Of a stretch of 64,000 bases of DNA, positions 11,597 through 22,399 are shown piece by piece; the stretch's first letter is position 1; every line of letters starts with the position of its first letter. The notes below the pieces were generated by a model. It did no database searches and was not told where the DNA came from. It saw only the letters and a list, made by a program, of their open reading frames with translations. The translations under genes and the position numbers were made by a program. Origin of the DNA: Moniliella sp. 'wahieum'. Its lineage: Eukaryota > Basidiomycota > Moniliellomycetes > Moniliellales > Moniliellaceae. The DNA lies in NCBI GenBank assembly GCA_003971905.1, contig RSEE01000006.1, positions 186,001 to 250,000 of the forward strand. Reading direction: 5' to 3'.

Positions 11597-11899
11597 AATC
11601 TTCTATTACCATATGGCAGGACCCACCAAAAAGTGTGCAACCCTACTGCTCCCCCACCTGCACGTGCCCCCATTGCCGCGCCAACGACCAATAGTATATA
11701 ATCATCACAAACCCGAAACGACCGCAGTCGGCAGCCTTGTGGCCATGGCGACGGCAGTGGCGGCACAACTCTCGGTGTGGATTGAAGGAACACTGTGCGC
11801 GAGTGTGGTCGTTGGTGCGGCAATGGGGGCACGTGCAGGTGGGGGAGCAGTAGGGTTGCACACTTTTTGGTGGGTCCTGCCATATGGTAATAGAAGATT
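11597..11899. mobile_element. Fold-back (MITE-like) insertion with 94-bp inverted arms
   Basis: Arms 11597-11690 and 11806-11899 are reverse complements over 94 bp with about one mismatch, around a 115-bp loop. Units B, C and D have only a short AT-rich stretch at this site between GATGCCCACTA and GCCATGAAGCAGAAC, so this is an insertion into unit A. I could not find a convincing target-site duplication. Read on the minus strand through right arm and loop, it encodes two CCHC zinc knuckles (see separate entry). It could be a non-autonomous transposon or an inverted duplication of a gene fragment. Confidence 0.72.
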
Positions 11900-11933
11900 T
11901 TTGCGCCATGAAGCAGAACACTCTGTTCGACAT
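11643..11933 (-). pseudogene. Fragment encoding two CCHC zinc knuckles inside the fold-back element
   Basis: This 96-aa frame contains CPHCRTNDHTRAQC and CRHCRRHGHKAADC, both exactly C-x2-C-x4-H-x4-C, spaced 12 residues apart. Such tandem knuckles occur in retroelement Gag proteins and in cellular RNA-binding proteins of the CNBP/Air type. The frame starts in sequence belonging to the Hsp70 unit, runs through the right arm and loop, and ends in the left arm read backwards. It is therefore a captured fragment and not an ordinary gene. Whether it is translated cannot be told. Confidence 0.5.
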
Positions 11934-12490
11934 ACAGTCTTTAAACTACTACTACAGAGGGCTGTTTTAACGGCGGCAATGAACGGAAACGAGAAGTTGA
12001 GAGCATCTTACACGGTAGTGATCGGGTTCCCCAGCACGGCCCTCAATGGGTCGTGACACTCAGTCGCTTAGCCGGGCGGAAGAGTTCTGCTCGCAGGCCG
12101 TGCATGTGCTGCTCACTCCATTCACCTCTCCTTTCTTTTCTCTTCCTTCCGACGTTGCTTGAGGACTTGTACTCCCACCACGTTGCTTCACGCCTTGTCT
12201 GAAGGCTACTTTGCACCTGATCCATAGGATCGCGAGTGCTCCCGAATCGCACTCTAGCAGCCACAAGGACATGATTACAACCAAATTACGGAGCGCATGT
12301 TACACGCCACTCCAACATTGCGGCTGCGTTTGAGCGGACCGTGAGGAGAGTCGGCGGAGGCCTACTACGCGCTGAAGACTTGATGAAAGGAGACGGAAGC
12401 CAATATCTCATACTAGGCATGTATTAGTATTATGCGTACACACCGATGCAGTCCGATCGATGAGAGGGAAATGACGCTTTTGGGTTGAAA

Positions 12491-12688
12491 AGGGGCGTTG
12501 AGAGGCACAGAGAGGAAATCGACAGTGCCGCAGTACTGCACTGATGCAGAAACGCCCCCCACAGACGGTAGCCCATACTAACAGGCAGCGCCCACTCGGC
12601 GCAGCCGGCGAGAGAAACTTAAAATATGCTAATGTCTTATAGGCACGGTGCTCTATACTGATTGCTGGCATCTGTCGAGATATATATA
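12491..12688 (+). promoter_or_regulatory. Promoter of Hsp70 copy B
   Basis: TATATATA lies at 12681-12688, about 115-120 bp before the ATG at 12801. One AGGGG stress-type element lies at 12491-12495. The sequence from about 12250 down to the ATG is closely shared with copies C and D, including the CACCACCTTCACCAACACCA-like leader. Confidence 0.6.
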
Positions 12689-12800
12689 AGAGTGTGTCCA
12701 TGCCGAATTAACCATACGCACTCGCACCACCTTCACCAACACCACCCCCTTTCGCACCAGCACCTTCCCGCCCAGCACTTCCCCGTCCTCCTGTCCTACC

Positions 12801-14672
12801 ATGACCAAAGCAATCGGTATCGATCTTGGCACCACCTACTCATGTGTCGCTGTTTTGAGGGTGAAGAGGACGGGGTCACGATCATTCGCAACAGCCAAGG
12901 CAATAAGACCACCCCCTCGTATGTGGCCTTCAACGACATGGAGAGGCTTATTGGTGATGCGGCGCTCAAGCAGACTGCCATGAACCCATCCAATACTGTT
13001 TTGACGCCAAACGACTTATCGGCCGCTGGTATGACGAAGAGGTGGTCCAGTCTGACATGAAGCACTGGCCTTTTAAGGTGACTGATGTGGGCGGTCAGCC
13101 GGTAATCGAGGTACAATACAAGGGCGAGACGAAGCAGCTCAAACCCGAGGAAATATCGTCCATGGTTTTATCCAAGATGCGCGAGACGGCGGAGGCGTAC
13201 CTTGGCGGGCCTGTAAAGGATGCTGTGGTGACTGTACCTGCCTACTTCAACACCTCCCAACGCCAGGCTACCAAGGACGCTGGTACTATTGCTGGGCTGA
13301 ACGTCTTGCATATTATCAGCGAGCCGACAGCTGCTGCTATTGCTTACGGGTTGGACACATGGACGGAGCATAAACGAACTGTCCTCGTCTTTGACTTGGG
13401 TGGCGGTACGTTTGACGCGTCGTTGCTTGACATTACAGAGGGCACATTTGCCGTCAAGGCCACATCCGGTGATACCCATCTCGGTGGCGAAGACTTTGAC
13501 ACCCGTCTCGTCGACCATTTTGTTGAGGAATTCAAACGCAAGGAAAACAAGGACATCACATCTAACCCTCGCGCTCTTCGCCGTCTCCGTACATCTTGCG
13601 AACGCGCGAAGCGCACTCTTTCCGAGGCTGAACATACCACAATCGAGATCGACTCGTTATTTCAGGGTATTGACTTTATCGCCCCTATCAGCCGGTCTCT
13701 CTTTGAGGAGTTGTGCAAAGACCTGTTTTCCCGTATCATTGGCCCTGTCGAGGGCGCCCTGAAACGCGAACATTAGCAAGAATGACGTGACTGACGTTGT
13801 CTTGGTTGGGGGTCAACAAGGATTCCTCGAGTGCAGCGTCTTCTCACGGAGTTCTTTGACGGGCGCGAACTCAGTCGCTCAATCAACCCCGACGAGGCTG
13901 TTGCCTATGGCGCCGCCATCCAGGCTGCTATGCTTGCGGATGACACCGAGTTGACCCAGGAGCTGATTCTCCTCGATGTTGTCCCACTGTCTTTGGGTTT
14001 GAGAAAACACGGTGGTGTATTTTCTGTCATCATCACACGCAATTCAACGGTGCCCACCACAGAGGTGAAACCCTTCACAACGACGTATAACGATCAGACT
14101 ACTGTCAGATTTGCCGTGTACGAGGGTGAACGGTCCCTTGCCGAGGAGAACCATTTCTGGGTGAGTTCAGTCTAACTGATATCCCGCCTGCGCCCGAGGG
14201 TGAGCCCAAGTTTAATGTGACTTTTGACTTGGACTCCAACTCCCTTCTCACGGTGTCCGCCGTTGACGAAAAGACGAACAAATCAAAAACGATTACCATC
14301 ACCGATAGTGGCTGCCTGTCAAAGCAGGACATTGCGCGCATGGTGTCGGATGCGGAGAAGTACAAGCAAGATGATCACGAAGCGCTGGCACGGATCAATG
14401 CCTTAAGTGAGCTGGATTCGTACGCCTGCCAAATGCGCCGCTGGCTGCGTGACCATGAAACTGCGGACAAGCTCAAGCCGGATGAAAGGGTGGTTCTGGA
14501 AACGGTGGTCAATGAGATGTTTGACTGGAAAGACGAGTACTCAACGAAGGCTTCAAAAGAGATGTTTGAAGAAAAGAAAACACACCTGCAGTCCATTGCA
14601 GACCCCATCGTGCAGGGTTTTGAGCGGCGGAGCCGGAGCCCTGGAAATCACCGCGCCAGTCACAGCTCTTAG
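12801..14672 (+). pseudogene. Hsp70 copy B, SSA-like chaperone with about five frame breaks
   Basis: All three Hsp70 signatures are present: [15 protein letters not shown] at the start, [15 protein letters not shown] near 13390 and the VVLVGG block near 13800. The C-terminal peptide-binding part ([20 protein letters not shown] near 14180-14240) is also present. Frame slips are needed near 12862, 12998, 13763, 13812 and 14155. Each is a loss or gain of one to two bases relative to copies C and D. It ends FERRSRSPGNHRASHSS with TAG at 14670-14672 and, like its sisters, has no EEVD. It could be a recent pseudogene or a working gene hit by assembly errors; the count is a little above the background of neighbouring genes. 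Confidence 0.75.
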
Positions 14673-15610
14673 TGGTGAGCACCCTCTGCGGTCCCCATGC
14701 ACTATAGCGATGATCACAAGTTGTTGCCAGTGGACCCCAATATATGCCACTATTTTCTCTTCCTCTGTTCTCCTTTCCTTTTCTCTTTCTTTCTCTCCCA
14801 TCTCTTTCTCTTCTCGAATCTGGAACCCACACCCCATCTGTTCTCCTAACAACTAAGTGCGGTCGAAAAGACCCCCTCCCTGCCAGGTCTCCCATCATGA
14901 GCACCGCATCATCGTATGGCCGTCTTCTCGATAAGATCACATACCAAAATTGACGTGTGATAACTGCATGATGCCCACTATACTATATTGTTTCGGCATG
15001 TAGCAGAACACTCTATTCGACGCCCAGTCTTTAAACTGCTGCTACAGTGGGCTGTTTTAACGTCGGCAATGAACGGAAACGAGAGATTGAGAGTATGTTG
15101 GAGGGTAGTGCTACTAGGGTTCCCCTGCACGGCTCTCAATGGGTCGGTGACGCTCATCGCTTAGCCGGCGGAAGAGTTCCGCTCGCAGGCGCGCACGCCC
15201 TGCTCGCACCATCTCCCGTTTCCCTCTCCTTTCGCCCTCCCGTCAGACGTTGCTTGCAGGGTTGTGGCTCACCGTGAGCACTTTGCCTTCCAGCTTCACG
15301 CCTTGTCTGAAGGCTACTTTGCACCTGATCCATAGGATCGTGAGTGCTCCCAAGTCGCGCTATAGCAGCCGCAAGGACATGATTGCAACCAAATGCCGCA
15401 GCGCATGTTACACGCCACTCCAACATTGCGGCTGCGTTTGAGCGGACCGTGAGGAGATGAGGGGCAGGCCTACTACGCGCGCTGAAGACTTGGTGAAAGC
15501 AGACGGAAGCCAATATCGCATACTATATACTACTAGACACATACTAGTATTATGCGTACACACTGATGCAGTGCGATCGATGAGAGGGAAATGTCGCATT
15601 TGAATTGAAA

Positions 15611-15822
15611 AGGGGCGTTGAGAGGCACAGAGGGGAAATTGACAGTGCCGCAGTACGACACTGATGCAGGCGCGACTGAAACGCCCCCCACAGACGACGG
15701 TAGCCCATACTAACAAGCAGCGCCCACTCAGCGCAGCCGGCGAGAGAAACTTAAGATATGCAAAAGTCTTATACGGCACAGCGACTCTATACTGATTGCT
15801 GGCATCTGTCGAGATATATAAG
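15611..15822 (+). promoter_or_regulatory. Promoter of Hsp70 copy C
   Basis: TATATAAG lies at 15815-15822, about 110-117 bp before the ATG at 15932. Two AGGGG stress-type elements lie at 15611-15615 and 15631-15635, one more than in copies A, B and D. The leader is a long CA-rich unstructured stretch. Confidence 0.6.
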
Positions 15823-15931
15823 AGTGTGTCCATGCCGAATTAACCATACGCACTCGCACCACCTTCAGCAACACCACCCCCTTTCGCACCAGCACCTCCT
15901 CGCCCAGCACTTCTCCGTCCCCTCACCTACC

Positions 15932-17814
15932 ATGACCAAAGCAATCGGTATCGATCTTGGCACCACCTACTCATGTGTCGCTGTTCTTGAGGGTGAGGAC
16001 GGGGTCACGATCATTCGCAACAGCGAGGGCAATAAGACCACCCCCTCCTACGTGGCCTTCAACGACATGGAGAGGCTTATTGGTGATGCGTTCACGCAGA
16101 CTGCCATGAACACATCCAATACTGTGTTTGACGCCAAGCGACTTATCGGCCGCTGGTATGACGAAGAGGTGGTCCAGGATGATATGAAGCACTGGCCTTT
16201 CAAAGTGGTTGATGAGGACGGTCAGCCGGCAATTCAAGTGCAATACAAGGGTGAGACGAAGACTTTCACTCCCGAGGAAATCTCGTCCATGGTGTTGTGC
16301 AAGATGCGCGAGACGGCCGAGACGTACCTTGGGGGGCCTGTAAAGGATGCTGTGGTGACAGTACCTGCCTACTTCAACTCCTCCCAACGCCAGGCTACCA
16401 AAGACGCCGGTACCATTGCCGGGCTCAACATCTTGGGCATTGTCAATGAGCCCACGGCTGCTGCCATGGCTTACGGGTTGGACACCATGACTGAACATAA
16501 ACGCACTGTCCTCGTCTTTGACTTGGGTGGCGGTACCTTTGACGTATCGTTGCTTGAGATTACAAAGGGGAAATTTGAAGTCAAGGCCACCTCCGGTGAT
16601 ACCCATCTCGGTGGCGAAGACTTCGACACCCGTCTTGTCGACCATTTTGTCGAGGAATTCAAACGCAAGGAAAACAAAGACCTTACATGTAACCCTCGCG
16701 CTCTTCGCCGTCTCCGTACTTCTTGCGAGCGCGCGAAGCGCACTCTTTCCGAGGCTGAACATACCACAATCGAGATTGACTCGTTGTTTCAGGATATTGA
16801 CTTTATCGCCTCTATCAGCCGGTCTCTCTTTGAGAAGTTGTGCAAAGACCTGTTTTCCCGTATCATTGGCCCGGTCGAGAACGTCCTGGAGGACGCGGAC
16901 ATTAACAAGAATGACGTGACTGACGTTGTCTTGGTTGGGGGGTCAACAAGGATTCCTCGTGTGCAGCGCCTTCTGACGGAGTTCTTTGACGGGCGCAAGC
17001 TCAGTCGCTCAATCAACCCCGACGAGGCTGTTGCCTATGGCCCGCCATCCAGGCTGCTATTCTCGCGGGTGACACCACCGAGTTGAGCCAAGAGCTGATT
17101 CTGCTCGATGTCGTCCCACTGTCTTTGGGTGTGGAAAAGAAAGGTGGTGTGTTTGTTGTCATCATCAAACGCAATTCAAAGGTGCCCACCAAGGAGGTGG
17201 AACCCTTCACAACGTCGTGTGACGACCAGACTACTGTCAGATTTTCCGTCTACGAGGGTGAGCGGTCCCTCGTCAAGGAGAACCATTTTCTGGGTGAGTT
17301 CAGGCTAACTGATATCCCGCCTGCGCCCGAGGGTAAGCCCAAGTTTACTGTGACTTTTGACTTGGACTCCAACTCCCTTCTCACGGTGTCCGCCGTTGAC
17401 GAAGAGACGAACAAATCAAAAACGATTACCATCACCGATAGTGGCCGCCTGTCGAAGCAGGACATTGCGCGCATGGTGTCGGATGCCGAGAAGTACAAGC
17501 AAGATGATGACGAAGCAGTGGCACGGATTAATGCCTTAAATGAGCTGGATTCGTCCGCCTGCAAAATGCGCCGCTGGCTGCGTGACCATGGTACTGCGGA
17601 CAAGTTCAAGTTGAAGCAAAGGGAGGTACTTGAAGCGGCGGTCAATGAGACGTTTGACTGGCACGGCGAGAACTCAACGAATGCTTCAAAGGAGATGTTT
17701 GAAGAAAGGAAATCGAACCTGCAGTCCATTGCAGACCCCATCGTGCAGGAATTTGAGCAGCGGAGCCGGAGCGCTGGAAAGCGCCGCGCCCGGCGGTACA
17801 AGTCTAAGTCGTGA
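15932..17814 (+). CDS. Hsp70 copy C, cytosolic SSA-like chaperone without EEVD tail
   Basis: This is an ATP-dependent chaperone of the DnaK/Hsp70 family, about 627 residues after one frame repair near 17041, where one base is missing in GGCGCCGCC. The signatures are [14 protein letters not shown] (residues about 5-18), [14 protein letters not shown] (about 196-209) and [17 protein letters not shown] (about 330-346). [19 protein letters not shown] and the linker region [14 protein letters not shown] are also present. The protein most resembles cytosolic SSA proteins and has no signal or mitochondrial peptide. It ends [20 protein letters not shown] plus a last Ser. The Gly/Met/Pro-rich tail and the terminal EEVD, which bind TPR co-chaperones such as Hop/Sti1, are missing. 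The stop TGA (17812-17814) lies inside a GTGAGC. Of the four copies this is the most likely to be functional. Confidence 0.88.
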
Positions 17815-18172
17815 GCACCCTCTGTTGTACACAACATGTACTACATCGATGGTCACAAGTGGTTGCGGGTGGAACGCAATACATGCCACTATTTTTCTCT
17901 TCCTTCTCCTTGCTTTTCCTGCTTCTTTCTCTCCCTTTTCTTTCTCTTCTTGAATCTGGAAGCCGCGTTCGATCTGTTATCCTAACGACGAAGTGCGGTC
18001 GAAAAGATCTCCCTCTGCCTGGTCTCTCTTGTCATGATCACCGGCATCATCGTATGGCGGTCTTCACAACACGACATACAGAAATTGTTGACTGTGTGAC
18101 AACGTGATGCCCACTATACTATGCTTTATTCGATGCACAGTCTTTCAACTACTACTATAGAGGGCCGGTTTA

Positions 18173-19018
18173 AAAAAGGAGAAGTAGTATATGCAACTTG
18201 AGAACCGCGGCTCACAGAGTGACAGAGTGAAGTTCAGTCTCTTCAAAGGAAGCTAGGAAGATGGCTCCAACAAAAGGAAAAAGGGTCCGTGTGCGGGAGC
18301 AAGACTGTCACGGCTGATGTGGGTATTTGGGTATTTAACGTTTAATTGCTTCTCTTCTTGTTTTGGCTACATGTCTCGTGCTGCGCTATATTGATTGGCG
18401 TGCTCTTTTTCACATTGGAAGGCGCGCACTCTCTCGTTCGCTCAGTGGGGGCTATGGCAGAGGTTGCATTACTAAGTCAGACGCCTTCTGGAGGATGTTG
18501 GTGATGCGAAGGGGAGCGCTGGGTTGGAAGGGGGGGAAGGAGGAGGCCCGCTTTGTCTTTCACGTGACCTGGTTCGGTTGGTTCGGTTGGTTGGTCTGAG
18601 ATCTGCGATCTGACTTGTGATAAGGTACGCGCAGCTGAAAACACACTGCTGGGGTGCGGTAGCCGGGAAAGTGCCGCCGTGCCGAGGTGGCGGCGATCTG
18701 CGCAGCAGCTAGAATTCAAGCGAGGCGCGGCACAGCGCCAGTGTAGACTGCGCAAGGGCCAGGTGCCATCTGCCCTATCTCACATCTTCCGTCTCACACC
18801 CCCCATGCCGGGTGGCCCCCGGGCTGGAGCAGTGTTGCAGCAGTGTCGCAGTTTGTGCACCCGCAGCTGGGAGAAGGCCAGACCACCCGTGCGTTCGAGC
18901 CGTCCAGCACACCCGAGTCTTCCTCGTCCTCCCCTCTTCTCTCTTTTCTTTTCTTTTCTTCTCTCCCCCTCCCCCCCACCACTGCCTGTGCCGCGACTCC
19001 GAGTTTCTGCCCCGCAAC
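18173..19018. other. Intergenic between Hsp70 unit C and the glycoprotein gene
   Basis: It follows the break-off of Hsp70 homology. It includes an AT-rich part (18170-18380) and then a promoter-like part ending in a long pyrimidine tract (about 18920-18990, CTTCTCTCTTTTCTTTTC type) just before the ATG at 19019. Pyrimidine tracts of this kind are common in strong fungal promoters. I see no gene; frames here run antisense to or ahead of the glycoprotein. Confidence 0.5.
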
Positions 19019-20395
19019 ATGTACCTCACTGGAGCCTCTTTGGTCACTGCCTTGGCTGCCGCCAGCAGCGTCTCTGCCCGCGCCATCCTGTACAGTCCGG
19101 AGGCCCGCGGACCGGCCCCCACGGGTGCGCTCGACAAGCGGGCCACCTCCGCGGCGACGTCCGTATCGGTCGTGACGACCGTGCCGTACACGCCGACAGA
19201 GAACACCAAGTCGGCCGGTATCTGGTCCACTGCCAGCCCGGCGCCGTTCTCGTACGGCACTCCCAGCGGCACCTATTTCGGCGTCAAGGCTCGTGGCAAG
19301 AACGGACCGACCAACCCGGATCAACCGGCGCTCAACCCCCAGTCAACCAGACCTCCGACTCGCGCCTGGCCAGCATCAACTCCATTGACGACTGGTGCAC
19401 CTTCGGACCGTCCCCGCTCAACAACACCGATACCCTCGGCGACCTGGAGCAGACCACCGTGGCGTACTGCACCAAGCCACGCAACAATGCTCGTGTGATT
19501 GTATGTTGTTGCCCCCCTGTCGTCTATTGTGTTTCTCAATGCTAACTTGTTCTTCTGCATTGTTGTATGCTAGCCCGATGGCACGGTGACGGCGGTTCAG
19601 TTTGTCAAGACGCCGCTGTACGTGCAGCTCTACGCCACTGGCAACTTTGCCAACATCAATGTTGCTCCCGGTGATTCGGGCGGAGAGCTGGACCCCCACG
19701 GGGCGACCAACATGGGCAACCCGGTCGGTGGGAACGTCACCTCGAACGTGGCGGCGGCAAGACGGATGTGTTTTACGAAGAGTGGATGAACTACATTTCC
19801 TCTTCCGAGGTGTGCTTCCGCGTGTGCATTTCCGGTACGGACGAGGCGACGCCGTCGGTAGAGTGCCAGCACACGCTGGACGAGATGGGCTGCTCGTTTG
19901 TCATGGCTCAGCTGCCACTGACAAACGGGACGTTCGAGTCGTGCGAGGCTGACGCGGCCTACCCGCCCGGCCTGTACCCCCCAACCCGACGGTTCTACCT
20001 CGACGTTCCAACAGTACTACGCCGGTGTCTACACCCACGGTGCAACGGCCTACTCGTACCAGAACGCCCAGTCGGACCAAGTCACTCCATCCGCCCCTTA
20101 CTCTTACCCTACTCCGAGCTCTTGCGCCGCCGTGTCCACCATCAGCAACGGCTTGGTCGGCATGGACTACATTGCCCCCCCCGCCTCCACTACTTCCACC
20201 GCCGCTTCCACTGCTAGCACCGCCCCATCGGCCTCGGCTGCTGCCAGCGGTGGCAGTACCCTCATTCCCGCCTCGGCCTCGGCTGCCGGCTCGGGCAGCT
20301 CATCCAAAAAATCGTCCGCCTCACGCACCAACATGCTCGGCGGCGCGGCGGCTGTGCTGGCTGCTCTGGCGGGCAGCGCCATGGCGCTGCTTTAA
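19019..20395 (+). CDS. Secreted GPI-anchored glycoprotein, 'macrofage activating glycoprotein' type
   Basis: The start MYLTGASLVTALAAASSVSA is a clear signal peptide. The first exon ends at 19500; the intron 19501-19573 (GTATGT, TGCTAAC branch, TAG) is clean. The second exon carries the family core: VQFVKTPLYVQLYATGNF, GDSGGELDPHGATNMGNPVG, EEWMNYISSSEVCFRVCI and CQHTLDEMGCSFVM. The cysteine pattern and the GDSGGELD block match the fungal family annotated as macrofage activating glycoprotein, whose function is unknown. The C-terminus is Ser/Thr/Ala-rich (O-glycosylated stalk) and ends in a hydrophobic run after SSKKSSASRTN, as for a GPI anchor. Frame slips lie near 19340, 19755 and 19985. It is likely a cell-wall protein. 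Confidence 0.75.
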
Positions 20396-22399
20396 CCGCA
20401 AGCACAGCCATGGCTTACCGCAGTATCCAACTGCCTCTGCCGCTTGGCCCCAAACCGTTCCGTTTGCTCAGTCCCCTGTGCAGCATGTCACCTTTGCTAT
20501 CCCTTTTCCTCCACTACCCTCTCCTTGCTCTGCCGTTGCCTCTCGTTGCCCTCCGTTGCCCTCTCGTTTCCCTCTCGTTCCCTCTCGTTGTTTCGTTGTC
20601 CTCGTTTTGCAGCACCATGCCGTGTCATATTCTTCTCTCCCCCCTCTAACCCGTAGGACCATTGTCCAATCGGTTGTGGAACCTTTTGTCCTCCTGCACC
20701 CGTCCGGTTGGCTTGTTTCGTGTCACATGTCTCCTTGCAGTGCGTTTGCTCCTTGAATGTCTTGTTCTTAATCGTTTTTTTTGCTGTCGTTCTGTGTGTG
20801 TGGCAACAGTAGCCTGTGTCTCCTTTTGTTTTGTTTGTCGATATTTCTGTTTCTGCCTGTGAATGGTGAAATCCCACCAGCTTGCTGCGGTACCTTGGTA
20901 GCAATTGCATATAGTAATGCGACGACGGGCGATGGGCGACCCGGGCTTTGTTGTCGGGCATAATATTGTCCGTTGGCCTGAGAACCCCTTGAGGACTGAG
21001 GGAGGCACCAACTGCCTCTCCTCTCCTCCGTCTTTCTGCCTCCATATCCCATCCCTTTGCCTACTTATGCGTTGTTACACGTTGTTCTCGTCCCACGCTA
21101 CCCCTTTTTGTCTACCCCCACCTGATTGTCTCCCACATCAGGCGGCATGCGCCATTGCCATATGCCATGGAACATAGGACATGTGACAGTGTTCATATAA
21201 TGCCAAGCGACCACGCAACGAACGCCAACCCACAGATCCGAACCAAGCCCAAATTCAGTGCAGGAGGGGGGAAGGAGGGGGGGGGGAGAGAGTGTGTATC
21301 ATAGTGCCGAAGGCCAAACCGGCTCGCCGGGGGGCAGGTGAAAACGCTAATAGGTGTAGCATAGGGGGGTCGTGGGTCCTTAGCCCTTAGCGCGTACCCA
21401 CGAGAAGCGCGGGGGAGGGGGGGAGGCTAAGATGGAGAGTCTACTCTACCGACCTGATGATGCCAACACAGATCGGAAGCCAGGGGAAGAGGGGAGGGGA
21501 CGAAGGAATGAGCAAGAGAGAACGCTTCGCTCTGTGGTGCGGCCCGACTGAGAAGGGGAGACAATGCTGGGAGGGTGGGAAGGCCATCAGATGAGGCGTG
21601 GGGGGAGACATACGTGTAGATAGGAGCACTGTGCGATGAGGAAGAGGAAGGGTGTATGAGTCTGCAAGGTGGAGAAATCGGAATGCGAGGGAGTTATGCG
21701 AGCAGGGAAAGGAGGGAGCAGAGAGACCCATAGATATATATGCGCCCGAGGAACCGGTGCAGTACGAGAGAGAAGAAAGTGAGAACAGAGCAGAGGTGGT
21801 CCGGTGATTCCTCCCTGATGGCAACCTTTGTGGCCACAGGAAGCAAACAGCACCAGGAGACGAGATGGACACGATGAATGAAAGACGAGAAGAGTGAGAC
21901 TACGACTGCCCATAACCTTGTTGCGACTTCGACGGACGACGTCATCTTGGGAAGCGTTTTCGAGGAACAAAAGCTCTTGATTGCACTCGTGTATCCTTCC
22001 GCAGATGTCGAAGCACCAACATTCACGTTGCTTTCATTGTGCGCCTCCCTTTGGGCAGGCCGGACAAGATCGGATGGGCGCGAGCGAAGAGTTGGTTTTT
22101 CTGCTGCTATCAGCGACCTAGTGGGGCTGCTGCGTCAGGTGTGGCACTCGAAATAAGGGAACGGCGAAACAGATTGGAAAAGGAACCGTTCTGTGACGAA
22201 TGCGATGGATCGATTGGGTGAAGGATGAGGGGGGAACGGGGAGGGGGTCTTGCTGGTTCGGGGAGGAGTCAGAGGTACGCTGATGGCCCTTACTGTTCGG
22301 ATCCTTATTATCCTTGCTCTTCATTCCGTTGAAAACTGACCTTGGTCCCACTGCACTTGCTGAAGAATGACACAAAGGGTAAGAAACCTACCTGTCCCG
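20396..22399. other. Intergenic, low-complexity stretches, no recognised gene
   Basis: Just after the glycoprotein gene, 20520-20610 is a run of CTCGTTGCCCTC-like units, 11-12 bp each. Further on lie purine-rich tracts (21260-21300 and 21400-21430, long G runs). Frames such as 21441-21872 are proline/serine-rich by composition and have no family features. The right end (22250-22510) may contain the last short exons of the cyclin gene on the minus strand. Confidence 0.45.

Larger units (their letters stand above)
8600..12049 (+). repeat. Hsp70 tandem unit A (oldest, interrupted by two insertions)
   Basis: This is the first of three direct repeat units, each containing promoter, Hsp70 frame, pyrimidine-rich 3' region and a closing segment ending near CCTCAATGGGTCG. 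Homology to units B and C becomes visible at about 8600 (CAAGGACATGA...TGCAGCCAAATTC), and the 5' side is clearly more diverged than in the other units. The 3' part is lengthened by a solo LTR (11208-11454) and a fold-back insertion (11597-11899), which units B, C and D lack. Confidence 0.75.
12050..15140 (+). repeat. Hsp70 tandem unit B
   Basis: This direct repeat runs from the segment after CCTCAATGGGTCGTGAC (about 12045) to the same segment at about 15140. It contains a promoter, an Hsp70 frame (12801-14672), a pyrimidine tract (about 14745-14815) and a closing block with AGTGCGGTCGAAAAGACCCC. It abuts unit C directly. Confidence 0.8.
15141..18172 (+). repeat. Hsp70 tandem unit C
   Basis: This third direct unit starts at about 15141 (GGTCGGTGACGCTCATCGC) and ends at about 18172, where homology stops after AGAGGGCCGGTTT. 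It lacks the last roughly 100 bp found in units A, B and D. It carries the best-preserved Hsp70 frame of the array. Confidence 0.78.

Noticed and set aside
21441-22026. Overlapping minus-strand frames of 110-143 aa
   Set aside because: Low-complexity Ser/Pro/Leu reading of purine-rich DNA in three frames at once; no coding signature.
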